Shown here: piece by piece, positions 35,041 through 45,700 of the stretch
How the letters are laid out: each line of letters starts with the position of its first letter
Numbering within the stretch: the first letter of the stretch is position 1
Assembly: GCF_958979055.1 (NCBI RefSeq)
Contig: NC_084894.1
Location: 27,351,616-27,415,615 of the forward strand
From: Alnus glutinosa
Taxonomy: Eukaryota; Streptophyta; Magnoliopsida; Fagales; Betulaceae
Direction of reading: 5' to 3'
Length of the DNA: 64,000 nt
Made by a program: the position numbers and the translations under genes
Notes under the pieces: model-generated
The model's database searches: none
Told to the model about the DNA's origin: nothing
What the model saw: the letters and a program-made list of their open reading frames with translations, nothing else

Positions 35041-36199
35041 CCAGAAAATTCCACCCCACTATTAAGGGTCTGTATAAATCTATAACCGCGCGCAGTTTGT
35101 ATAATGTTATGGGATCGAGCCAGAACTGAAAACTCATTTAGCTTGTTCACTTTTTTTGATTGTTGAAAAGCTATTCTCCATAGAAATAGAGGCTGCAGAG
35201 GCTTATGCTTGAAGAACTTTACTAGCTGTGCATGTGGTTCGTATTGAATGGCTGAGATGCTTCTCCTTTCTTATCTGTTTGCCTTCTCTTTTGTAGGCCC
35301 ACACTTAAACCACGTTAACTCCAACATGACTTGTCTTGAATAGACATGAATTGAAACATCATGACATTATGATGTTTGTCTCCGATCGAGGGAGCTAGAA
35401 AATCGGAATGGGAAATGACTGAGACTTTAATTTATGACTACAATAAGACTATAGTAACATCTATCCGTTGTGACTTTAACATGAGGGTTATAGCCTGATT
35501 CAATATCAGTAGAACGTAAACCATAATACTTCTCATTTTAAGAGTCGTACTTTAGGTCTTAGTGTCTACCAAATCGCACGGAGATAATTAAGCCTAAAGA
35601 TCACTGAACCACAAGCGTTGGTGATATTTGGAGAAGGCTTAGGACACAATGCAATAGGATTTTGTAGCTGAAGTAATGATGAATATTTTTAGATTATGTG
35701 ATACTTGGGTAAACTGGCTTTATTAATGGACTCTTACACTAGCCCACTCCATTATTTTCAATGGCAACCCATTTGGGTTCTTTAAGTCAGAAAGAGGCCG
35801 GCCTTTGACATGGGATCTATCTCTACCTTCGTTTTCAGCCAGGGTTCTGAAGTACTTTCTCGATTAATCATAAAAGAGGAACAAAAGGAAAATATTAGGG
35901 GCATCACAGTCAGCAATCTAAGGACGGGCCCTCAATTTGGCACCTACTTTTCGTTGATGTTCTTATGATTTTTAATAGAGCAAATCACAGAGATGCGAAT
36001 GCCACCCAGGAAGCATTGAACATCTATGAGAATTGGTCGGGCCAGAGGATAAATAGAAATAAGTTGAGTGTCTTTTTCAGTAAAAATTTCAGATGACTGG
36101 GGGCGCTTAGTATTGTCTGGTGGCGGGGCGGAGCTGAGCTGAGAAGGTGTGTGACCAATTTATAGATTTAAATATCATTTGGTACGCGTAAAATGCAAA
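35041..36199. other. 3' flank of BAG and spacer, no gene seen
   Basis: The first few hundred bases should be the BAG 3' UTR. The remainder has no recognisable gene or repeat. A 120-residue minus-strand frame at 34788-35150 is only the antisense of BAG exon 3. Confidence 0.45.
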
Positions 36200-36272
36200 T
36201 CCGTTGTAGTCTAGTTGGTCAGGATATTCGGCTCTCACCCGAAAGACCCGGGTTCAAGTCCCGGCAACGGAA
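36200..36272 (+). tRNA. tRNA-Glu (anticodon CUC)
   Basis: Acceptor TCCGTTG/CAACGGA with discriminator A, D arm with GTTGGTCAGGAT, anticodon loop CTCTCAC on stem TTCGG/CCGAA giving anticodon CUC, and T arm CCGGG-TTCAAGT-CCCGG. Seventy-three bases, no intron, and a T-run (ctttttc) shortly downstream for Pol III termination. It matches plant cytosolic tRNA-Glu. Confidence 0.95.
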
Positions 36273-37865
36273 TTTCATTCTTTTTCTTAATACTTTTGCA
36301 TGTCTTAATCAAGCCCATTAAAGGTTGGGTCAGAGGGTCCAAACGTCCTTTGGGTCCTGCCTATGACGTAAGTGTTCAAGACGCTCCTCCACTGTTCAGT
36401 TCGTGATTCCGTGAATCTCATAAATTCTACTGATCCTGGAACGTTGTGATTGCCTTTACATGACGTTAGGAGTAATTGGAACTACAATTTTATTTTTTAT
36501 TTTTTATTTTTCACTATTATTTTATTATTTTAAAATGTTGACTTATCAGTCTCGACTAATATTTGGATCAATTCTTGTTGAAAAAAATTTAAGGGTTAGG
36601 TAGGACAACCACATCAGTATTGTAGGATAAAAATGTGGTATATATTATACGGACAAAAATTAGCAACAAACCAATCTAATAAAGTGACATGTATTCTGAA
36701 AATATGTGAGAATAATATGTTATTAAAAAAATATGTGTTTCTTACATGATAATAGATATGTGTCACTTTATTAGACTTGTTTATAGCTAATTAATTTATG
36801 TCTATACTATATAGAATACCCTTTTTTAACGTGACTAAAACTTGAGAGTAATTTCTTTTTGGTTATGGTTTGTATCATGTGTTTTTGCGCAGATAATACA
36901 AGGTGGAAATACTATCCCCAATTACTGATGTGACACCTTCAACTTGCGCCATGTGCTTGTATGCACATGATTCAAGCTAGGGTACTATCCCCTATTACCA
37001 ATGTGGCACCTTCAAGCAATTTTTGAACATATTAAAATTGATGGAAGAATTTTTTATTTTCTCTACATTTTACGACTTAAGAGTACTAAGAAGTAAGCAA
37101 AGCACCTAGAGATAATGGGGCAAATGATTGAGCCGGCTTTAATAATTGGTAACAGCAGTACAACATGAGATACCATATGTTTTTTTTTTTTAATTAGCAT
37201 ACGAAAAGCATAAGATTTTTTAATAGAACTATTAAAAAAAGTAAATGTTCAAAGAACATAGACGGTTTTATAGGTTAGTTGAAAGAAATTTTTCTAATCA
37301 GTTTGAAAGAAATTTATGTCGAGACGGGATATGCACTCGGTTTACCAAGACCACACCATTAAAGACATTGAACTATTGTGGTTTAGATTCTCAACTCTAT
37401 GCTAGAGCTTTCTTCCCCAAGCTATAGCCGCCACCAGGTATACGAGGGATTCAGGATGTTCATATCAGGCAATACCTTATAAAGGGATTCCCTTCAGTTC
37501 TGAATTTCCTTTGTGCTTGGGTTGATAGGCAATAAGACAGGGAATGGAAAGAAAAGAAGTACAGAAATTCATTAATCGCCAATATTAAGAATTTCGATTT
37601 GCCTTTCTTCCTCTTCCTGGAGTTGGAACCATATTGGTACACAAGCTGACAAGCTATTCACAGTTGTTGAGTCCAAACATCTAAGGAACTATGAATCATT
37701 ATACTTCCATAAGATATGCTTCTATGGCACACCAAACTGAGAGAATCATGTTGAATATTCAGCCATAAATTCCCACAAAATGGAAACTAAAACATTTCCT
37801 CAGCCGGGTATCTGGTATTGGTCATTGTCCTGTATCCTGAAGTTGGCCGGACAAGCTCATCAGTT
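36273..37865. other. Spacer between tRNA-Glu and SGF11
   Basis: No supported gene. The phrase 'actatccccaattac..atgtggcaccttcaa' occurs twice (36909-36960 and 36980-37020), a short direct duplication. The right end should be the 3' UTR of SGF11. Confidence 0.45.
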
Positions 37866-39201
37866 TCATGGCTCTGGACATGTGCCATTTGAGTACTCCT
37901 CGCCTGCAGCACCGGATGTTCCGTTTGATAGCCGGTTTGTGCTGGTGGAATTTGAGTAGGGAGAATATGTGGGAACAGGGCTGCCTCTCAAATACCGGTT
38001 CTGTGCAGCCGTGCTACTTCTTGTTGCCTTTGGTCGAGCCTTTCTACCCTGTAGTCGATTACAGAAGGAAAAACAAGAGCTAATGAAGAATGCCTTGTGT
38101 AAAGAAATGTATTTTCACAAAAATCTAATATTTCAACAATCAGTTGAAACCAAATTGTTTATGGATGTCCATGATATTCTATGAAATGGACTACCAACTA
38201 TCAAATCAAGGGAACAAAGGATCACCTTTCCCATGCACTTCTCCAAATGAGGGGCAAATCTCCCAGCCATGATAGATCGACCACAATTCATGCACTCAAA
38301 TACTTCATTGGCTACAGGAGGATGTGTTTGTCCAAATATGTCAACCACATATTTGCTATTAGCTTCACCACTATTACTAGGATCAGCTACCCTTACCCGG
38401 GCTTGTGCTGACAGCCTCAATTCTTCCTCCTCTTCTTCCAAATTACGATCAAGGCCCAATTTTGCTACTCGATGACACTCAGATGCCACATCAACAATTA
38501 TGGAATCAAGGAGATCCCCCAAAAAATGAGATGAAAGCTGCAAGCAAAAACCAACAAAAAGCAAGAAAATAAGACAATATCATATGGAAAAATTTCAACA
38601 CATGAACAAGTTTCTAAATTTTATCATAATAAGGAACCAAACAAGAGTCTGGACCATCTTTACTTTCGGTCATTGTATGAAACCACTCTGCAATATTTAG
38701 GGTCATGTATTACATTGTGCAGTCAAACCAACAAAACAACAACGTGAGTTGATACAAAGACTCATGGATGATATATCTCATTCTTCTGAGAAAAACCAAA
38801 AGGCCACAGCAAAAGAATGGAAAATTAAAAAAGTGAAATGACTCAAAACAATAAAAATCTTATTATCTTCATGACTGAAAAAGAAAATTTTATTTCTTTA
38901 TAGGTTTCCACCCCCATCCCACAAAAAACCCTTTCTTAACATACAAGGGTACAACAACTTCTTCACCATCGTCAAGCTATGATTTTAGTCTACGACAGTT
39001 CTTAAATCAGGAAATTTGAGGCCTTCTATCTCTTTGTGTGCAAGAAGAATCAGTCAGATCTGAAACTAAAATTCTGGAGATTGTCATCTCATCTCCCTTT
39101 GTTCAACAGCTAAGCCACAAAAATAAAATAAAATGTGTTTCTATGAATGAAAGGGATACCTGAGCATGAGATGTCATATTATCCTCGTTAGGCACTGACA
39201 T
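37866..39201 (-). CDS. SGF11: SAGA-associated factor 11 (SGF11) homologue
   Basis: Coding exons 39201-39160, 38537-38226 and 38048-37866, all GT..AG, give 178 residues, close to the roughly 180 of Arabidopsis SGF11. SGF11 belongs to the deubiquitination module of the SAGA coactivator, with UBP22 and ENY2 in plants, and helps remove ubiquitin from histone H2B in the nucleus (family knowledge). Visible parts are MSVPNEDN at the start and the N-terminal helix LLDSIIVDVASECHR (23-37). The conserved block SKYVVDIFGQTHPPV (75-89) leads into the zinc finger C96-x2-C99..H111-x3-C115 in ECMNCGRSIMAGRFAPHLEKC-type context. A basic tail GRKARPKATRSSTAAQNR is followed by a low-complexity Ser/Thr-rich end. 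A 5' UTR intron is likely, because an acceptor-like GGTTAGCAG lies just upstream of the ATG. Confidence 0.95.
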
Positions 39202-40909
39202 GAGTCTTCAGAGCAGAGCTGCTAGGTCTGATGTGATGCCTGCTAACCAAAAACTTCAGTTAAAGCCAGAAACCCCCATTTGTTTTGGGTAACAAAGCCA
39301 GGAACACTTTATTATGTAGCAAAAAAGCAGAAAATAATGATAAAACCAATTATCTTGATTATTGTGATAAAAAGACTCCAGGTAAAAAGAAAAATACCAA
39401 TCTTTTTTTATAAGATTCTATTTGAAAACAGAAGGGCATAGCTGTAATAAGCGCATAGTATACAAGGTATACAAAGAAAGAAAGAGGTAAACAGCTAATA
39501 TCAAAATTAAATTCTGCCTGGTAAGCTGTCATAAAAAAATGCTAGTTAAACTAAAGATTTTCATCAAATCTTATTAGAGGAGGCAAAGCATCTTAACCCA
39601 GACACCGAAAATGACAAGTGTGTGGGTGTGTGCTACTTACTGCCTTCAAATGGAGTGACATTGTTCTCAAGTAACAATTTAAAATTCACCAAGCAATTTT
39701 CAAGTAGAGATGCTAGTGTATTAGAAGGGAATGATGAATCATTTGAGCAATCCAGAATCTCATGAGAAGGAATAGTTATTATTAAGTAGTACTAGATATA
39801 CTTTGATAGTTTTTCATGATCCATATTGCTCTTTCTATCGAGTTTCCCCTCCCTCTTTTCTTCCAACTAAGTAAAAGCACCACTTATTTTTGGGTTGTCC
39901 AGCCCCATCATACATAAGATTTGTATTAGATCACATTATTTTGTAATCTAACCCAGAAGTTGCACATTGTATGCAAAGTTTTTCTATTTCAATAACTATA
40001 CGAGTACAGGCATATCTGGGTTCACTGGGAACTACACTCGGCTAGTTTTCTATTAGACTGCAACAGATACATGAGCGATCTAATGCTCTAACTTATACAA
40101 GGGACATACGTCCTATTTGCTTCCAAATTTCCAATGGGAAAAAAAAAGAAAGAAACCCATTTGATTATTGAAGAAATAGCTGGTTATGAGCAAAAATCAA
40201 AGATCCTTTGGTCCTAAAACGCACAGAATTTTTGAAGGAGATGAAAATCTATGAACTTTCAATAAGAAAGAAAGGAAAATTCTGAAATTTAACTGGAATG
40301 GAAAGAAACAGAAATAAAGGTAGATGATGATCAGCTTACAAAAGGAAAATCGATGACATCCTAATAGTCTTAATGAACCCAACAACGATTGTACGAGCAG
40401 ATTGTGTAACATTGATACCAGCGAAATCAATACAGTATGAATTTGCAGATCCAGAAAAGTACGCGCTTTTGTGTCTTCTGAGAGAGAAAGCTCACCAGGA
40501 AATTATTGAAGGGCGGGGAGAGAAAGTGCCTCCAATCTGAATAACAAACACAGAGAGAGAGAGAGAGAGAGAGAGAGTACTGTGCCTCGCCGTCGCTGCT
40601 TTGGGAAGGGGAATTTGGATGGAATTCGTGGTGACAAGGCCTAAAAGCAGCAATTTTTCAAAAAAGAGTTGTAGTTGTAGCGGCGACCTAAATTTTGTTA
40701 AGGCGACGGATATTGGCCTAACAAAGAAAGTCTGGGCAAGGATGGTTACAAGACGACGTGTTACGTTGTTAAGGCGAAAAGGACTACTTGAATATGCTTT
40801 CCGTAACGAAATATATGCTTCTCGTGACCCTATAGTTCACTTTTGTTACCACATTTATTTGTAAAGGCGATAAAAAAAAATATCGTCAAAAAGTTGTAAA
40901 ACGAAGTAG
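39202..40909 (-). other. Probable 5' UTR intron and promoter of SGF11
   Basis: No coding potential is seen. An acceptor-like site near 39246 and a purine/pyrimidine-rich segment at 40440-40600 suggest a leader exon about 1.3 kb upstream of the start codon. A GA run (40552-40577) lies in that segment. This layout is inferred. Confidence 0.4.
40552..40577. repeat. (AG)n run near the presumed SGF11 promoter
   Basis: Thirteen AG units; on the gene's strand this is a CT run, like those ahead of ZIP6, HLS1-like and BAG in this window. Confidence 0.85.
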
Positions 40910-40981
40910 TTCCGTTGCCGGGAATCGAACCCGGGTCTCCTGGGTGAAAGCCAGATATCCTAACCGCTGGACGACAACGGA
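40910..40981 (-). tRNA. tRNA-Glu (anticodon UUC)
   Basis: Minus-strand acceptor TCCGTTG/CAACGGA, discriminator A, D arm CCAGCGGTTAGGATA, anticodon loop CTTTCAC giving UUC, and T arm CCCGG-GTTCGAT-TCCCGG type. Seventy-two bases, no intron, with TTTT about 10 bases downstream. The sequence matches canonical plant cytosolic tRNA-Glu(UUC). It faces the other tRNA-Glu, 4.6 kb away on the opposite strand. Confidence 0.96.
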
Positions 40982-41339
40982 AACTTGTTGAACCAATGCA
41001 TTTATTTTATTAATTTAAATAATTCAGTTCCAGGGAAAAAAAGAAAAGAAAAGAAAAAGAAAATGAAAAAGAAGTTAAAGAAGTTTAACAAGTATAGTAA
41101 CCATGGTTGCTACTGAACACACTGAGCAAAGAGAAATACCAGCCAGATTCTTCTTCTCCTTTCATTCCATCAGCCAAAGGCCTCTCTGCCCCAGTCTACG
41201 TAATAATTATATAATGCATACAACGGGACCTCATTATCTGTGGTACCGCCAAAAAAAGAAGAGGGAGGGAGGGAGGTTAAAAGATTTTTGGTTAATTTGT
41301 TGTGAGTTCTTTCCAGTTGATCCTTGGCTCTCGCTCGGA

Positions 41340-41963
41340 ATGCAGAGGCTCTTTAGGGTTGGCCAGCTCTTCTCCACCACCGTCCTTCTTCACGGGTACG
41401 TCGTCGTTTTATTAGTTTTTTCTCCGCTTAAGAACTCAAGAATTTGGTTCCTACAGTCTACCATTTGAATTTCTTGACTGTGAATGAACCCTTTTTTATA
41501 TGTTTCTGATAGACCCTTTAATCGTAATTTTCAGCTCTGTGGGTTTTCCATTTTGTTTCTTCGAATTCTGTTTCTTTTTAGTTTTGCCAGCTTTACGGGG
41601 TTGAAGTGAAGGAAGAAGGAAGTTGAGAGTTTTTTTTTTTAAAAAAAATGTTCTACAAACAGTTCTCTTACTTTTATAGCGTTGCTTTCAACATATGAGT
41701 TATAAAGATTTTGTTTGATTGGTTGCAGAGTAGCATGATATGTGCAGTTTTGTTTTCATATTCGGTTTCAATCATCCAACACTTGTGCTTGATTGAGTTC
41801 TTGCCTTTTTTCAGTGAATGTATGTTTAAATTCTCTCCTCTTTATCAGCGGTGCATTATCTTCAAACGTGGGCAATGGGTTTTATAGCCCACTGGACTCT
41901 ACGGACAGTCAGTGGCTAGTTTGCAATTGTTGTATAGAATGTAGTTGGAAGTGTGTTCAGTAA
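41340..41963 (+). other. Candidate two-exon small gene or GDI leader exons (uncertain)
   Basis: An ATG at 41340 opens MQRLFRVGQLFSTTVLLH, an arginine- and serine-containing start like a mitochondrial presequence. It reaches a GT donor after 41395. An acceptor (tttatcag) at 41848 continues in phase to GGALSSNVGNGFYSPLDSTD and a stop at 41961-41963, giving 56 residues. I do not recognise the product. The same segments could be noncoding leader exons of GDI downstream, or remnants of a larger gene. A possible uORF role is inference. Confidence 0.25.
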
Positions 41964-42314
41964 TTGAAACGAAAGAGAGAATGACAAGTTGGGCGCACAA
42001 GAAAGGTAGGAGAGCCCCAATGTCTCGCTTAGGAAGATATTCCCATGTCTTTAATCTTTTGAAGGCTCCATAAGCATAAGAATAAATAATATTAGGATCT
42101 ACGTTAAGTGAAAAGCATTCTAGCTTTCCTCAATCAATAAACAGAGCATCATTCTTTCTTTCTCTCTCCCGTCTGCAAATAGTAGGATAAATATATAGAT
42201 CACATATTGAGAAAGAATTGACGCGGTAGCTTGAAACCATAACCTTCTTTCTCTTTTTGTATCTCTGTTTGTTTGCGAGGATCTATCCGTGAAGCCAAAA
42301 GTGAATAAATCGCC

Positions 42315-42689
42315 ATGGATGAAGAGTATGATGTGATAGTGTTGGGTACGGGTCTCAAGGAATGCATCCTCAGCGGTCTTCTCTCCATTAATGGCCTCAA
42401 GGTAAGGCTTCTTCAAAATTGTTCATTTTACACTGCCAATCTCCAATTTATTACTCGGTACTGGGTCTTCGATCAAGATCAAAATGGGTAACTCAGATTT
42501 GAATTTGTCATGCTGGATCTACTTTCTTAAATCTCTACTTCTGCCTCTCATGTCATTGCTTATCTCTTTGTTTGCAATCATATAGATTGATTTCGTTTAG
42601 CATACAGTTCTGTATGTAGCTTTGAAAATCATAAGGAACGATTTCATTTAGCCAAGTGTTCTATATGTAGCTTTGGAAAATTCTCAAGT

Positions 42690-42726
<37 letters not shown>

Positions 42727-45700
42727 TATATTTTTGTTTTTGAGATCTGGCCTGTGATTGTCATTGATAACCTTACCAAAAAATTGTTCACGTACATAGC
42801 ATGTCGGCTGGACGGCAATAGTGCCATTGTCAACTTAATAACTTGCATTGAAGTGGGCTATCCATGATTTTACATGCTGAAAAAGGAAAAAATGGTGGAC
42901 TAATCAGGAAGTTTAGAGGTTGTCTCTTATATGAGTTTTGTCAGTTCCTTTTCACCTTAGATGAGTATAGTAAAATGGTGGCAATATTCAAGCTGAATAT
43001 TGCTTATTGCTTTTTCGTGGCTTCAATTTCATTGGACTACCTTGTATTTATGTACTTATAGAGTTGTATATGGTTTTAACTTTTCCCAAGAGTACAAATT
43101 TTCCAGGTTTTTCTTTTTTAAAAAAATTTGGCATGCAAAAGATGGTCATGCAATGCACAGATTGATTCAGTAGTGTATGGACATTGAGAAGGAGTTAACC
43201 TTCTTGACATAGCCCTTCCAAGAACACCCATGTCAATAGGCCTGTCATGAGTAGCAACACTAAGCGACCTTTGGATTTGGTTGTGCAAAAGATATTTTAA
43301 CTTTTTTATTTATTTTTATTTTTATAAGTAATCAAGATATCATTAAAAGTGTAAGGCGCCTCCACGTACACAAAAAGTATACAAGTATCATTACGATTGG
43401 TTTAAAGCAATGGACAAATACCATTCTGTCGATTGCACTGCAATAATTGATGTATGTATCTTGTGAATCAGGTCCTGCACATGGATAGGAATAACTATTA
43501 TGGAGGCGAATCAACATCGCTTAATCTTGTTCAGGTCCTATTTCTGCTGTGTTATTTGAGATTTGTTCAAGTCTGAAACTTTATATAGCTCTTTTAACTT
43601 TTATTTGTTAAAATTCAACTATTTATTTACTGCGATAGTTTTCTTTATTTACAGCTCTGGAAGAGGTTCAGGGGAAATGATAAGCCTCCAGCACATTTGG
43701 GCTCTAGTAGGGATTATAGTGTGGACATGATCCCTAAGGTGTGTGTTTACTTTCTTTTGTCTTCTTTCTCTCCTCATTGCTGTTTAGTTCTCCACCTATG
43801 GCTATAATTCTCGTTTGGCTAGTTTATGATGGCAAATGGCACTCTTGTTCGTGTCCTCATCCGTACAGATGTCAGTAAGTATTTGTACTTCAAAGCCGTT
43901 GATGGCAGCTATGTCTACAATAAAGGAAAGGTATAATTCTTTTCTTATGATATTGGAATTTGCTTGTTATTAGTTTTTGTATATATTTGATCTTAACTTG
44001 GTTTGCTGGTGAGTAAACCCATGATTATAGATTCACAAGGTTCCAGCAACGGACATGGAGGCACGCAAATCTCCATTGATGGGCATATTTCAAAAGCTCC
44101 GTGCTCTCAAGTTTTTCAATTATGTTCAAAATTATAATGCAAATGATCCCAAAACACATGAGGGGATGGACTTGACTAGATTGACAACTAGAAAACTAAT
44201 TGCGTAAGCTCTTGCTCGTTGCTTTTTGTACCACTGAAATTGTACAGTTAAATATATGTTTTCATAGACATCAAGTCATTGGTGTTAGGGAATGTTGTTG
44301 GAGCTTCAGTTTTTAGGGGCACAGTATTTCATAGTTGTTGTAAATTGTAAATGTTATGCAAAAAGTGCTTTGGAGCATAACCACATATGATATGGGAGCT
44401 AAAAAATATAATGTGGGGGTTCAAATCTTATAGAACTCTTTAATTTGATAAAAAAAATTTGAATGTGTTCTTCAGTGGAAATAATAATTTTTTTTTTACT
44501 TACTATTCATCTCTTCAAAGAAAGAAAAGTTGATCTCAACTGATGGCCTTGTTGATAGTACATATGTACTAAACATAGTGAGCACCATAGCCCATTTGCT
44601 TATCATACTTTTGACATATTGACAGAAAATATGGTCTGGATGACAACACTGTGGAATTTATCGGTCATGCATTGGCACTTCATAGTGATGATCTCTACCT
44701 CAATGAACCTGCACTAGATACCGTGAAGAGAATGAGGGTGAAAATTGCCTCGAGTTTATATTTATCTCCTTTTTGTTGATTCTGATTCTTGCACATTGAA
44801 AGTTTCAGCAGCTTTTTATTGCACTTATTTTTCTCGTTCCTCTACTATGTCATAGCTTTATGCGGAGTCTTTTGCACGTTTTCAAGGCGGATCCCCATAC
44901 ATATATCCTTTGTATGGATTGCGAGAGCTCCCTGAGGTGTCTCTCTTGCGCTTCCCCCCCCCCCCCCCCCAAAAAAAAAAAAAAAAAAAAACCAATCTCT
45001 CTCTTGTACTTTTAACTCATTTTATAAATTTTGGGTTCTAGTCAAGGTTAAAAGAAATGATCTCTACACTCATTTCTCACAATAGTCTCACAACAAGCTG
45101 ACGTAGCTGGTAATATTTTAATATTTTTTTTGTTTTCTTTTTGTAAAAAAATAATAAAATATTACCAGCCACGTCAGCTTGTTGTGGGGCTGTTGTGAGA
45201 AATGAGTGTAGGGATCATTTCTCCAAGGTTAATCATTTGACATCAATTATTTCTTTCTCAGGCATTTGCACGGCTTAGTGCCGTCTATGGTGGGACATAT
45301 ATGTTGAACAAACCTGAGTGCAAGGTACTCTGTCTATTAGGTTTCTCAGATAAACACTATCTTTGAAGTTGCACTTATCGTTTTTCTGGTTTATTTGTTG
45401 TTGCACTTACCATTTTCTGGTTTATAAAAGAAAAAATCTTTGTGTATGGATGATAATGGACTAGACACTGAGTTTGATTTGATCTAAATGCCAGGTGAAG
45501 TTCAATGAGGAAGGCAGAGTTGTTGGTGTCACATCAGAAGGGGAAACTGCTAGGTGCAAAAAAGTTGTCTGTGATCCTTCATACTTGCCCAACAAGGTAA
45601 TAACTATAATACCCTTTTGCGACTCCACCCCCACGTCTCCCTCTCTTACTTTGTCTTTGTTTCGTTCTACCATATGCAATGCAACTTCTTTGACAAAGTA

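Noticed and set aside
34788-35150. 120-residue minus-strand frame
   Set aside because: Antisense of BAG exon 3 and its 3' flank.
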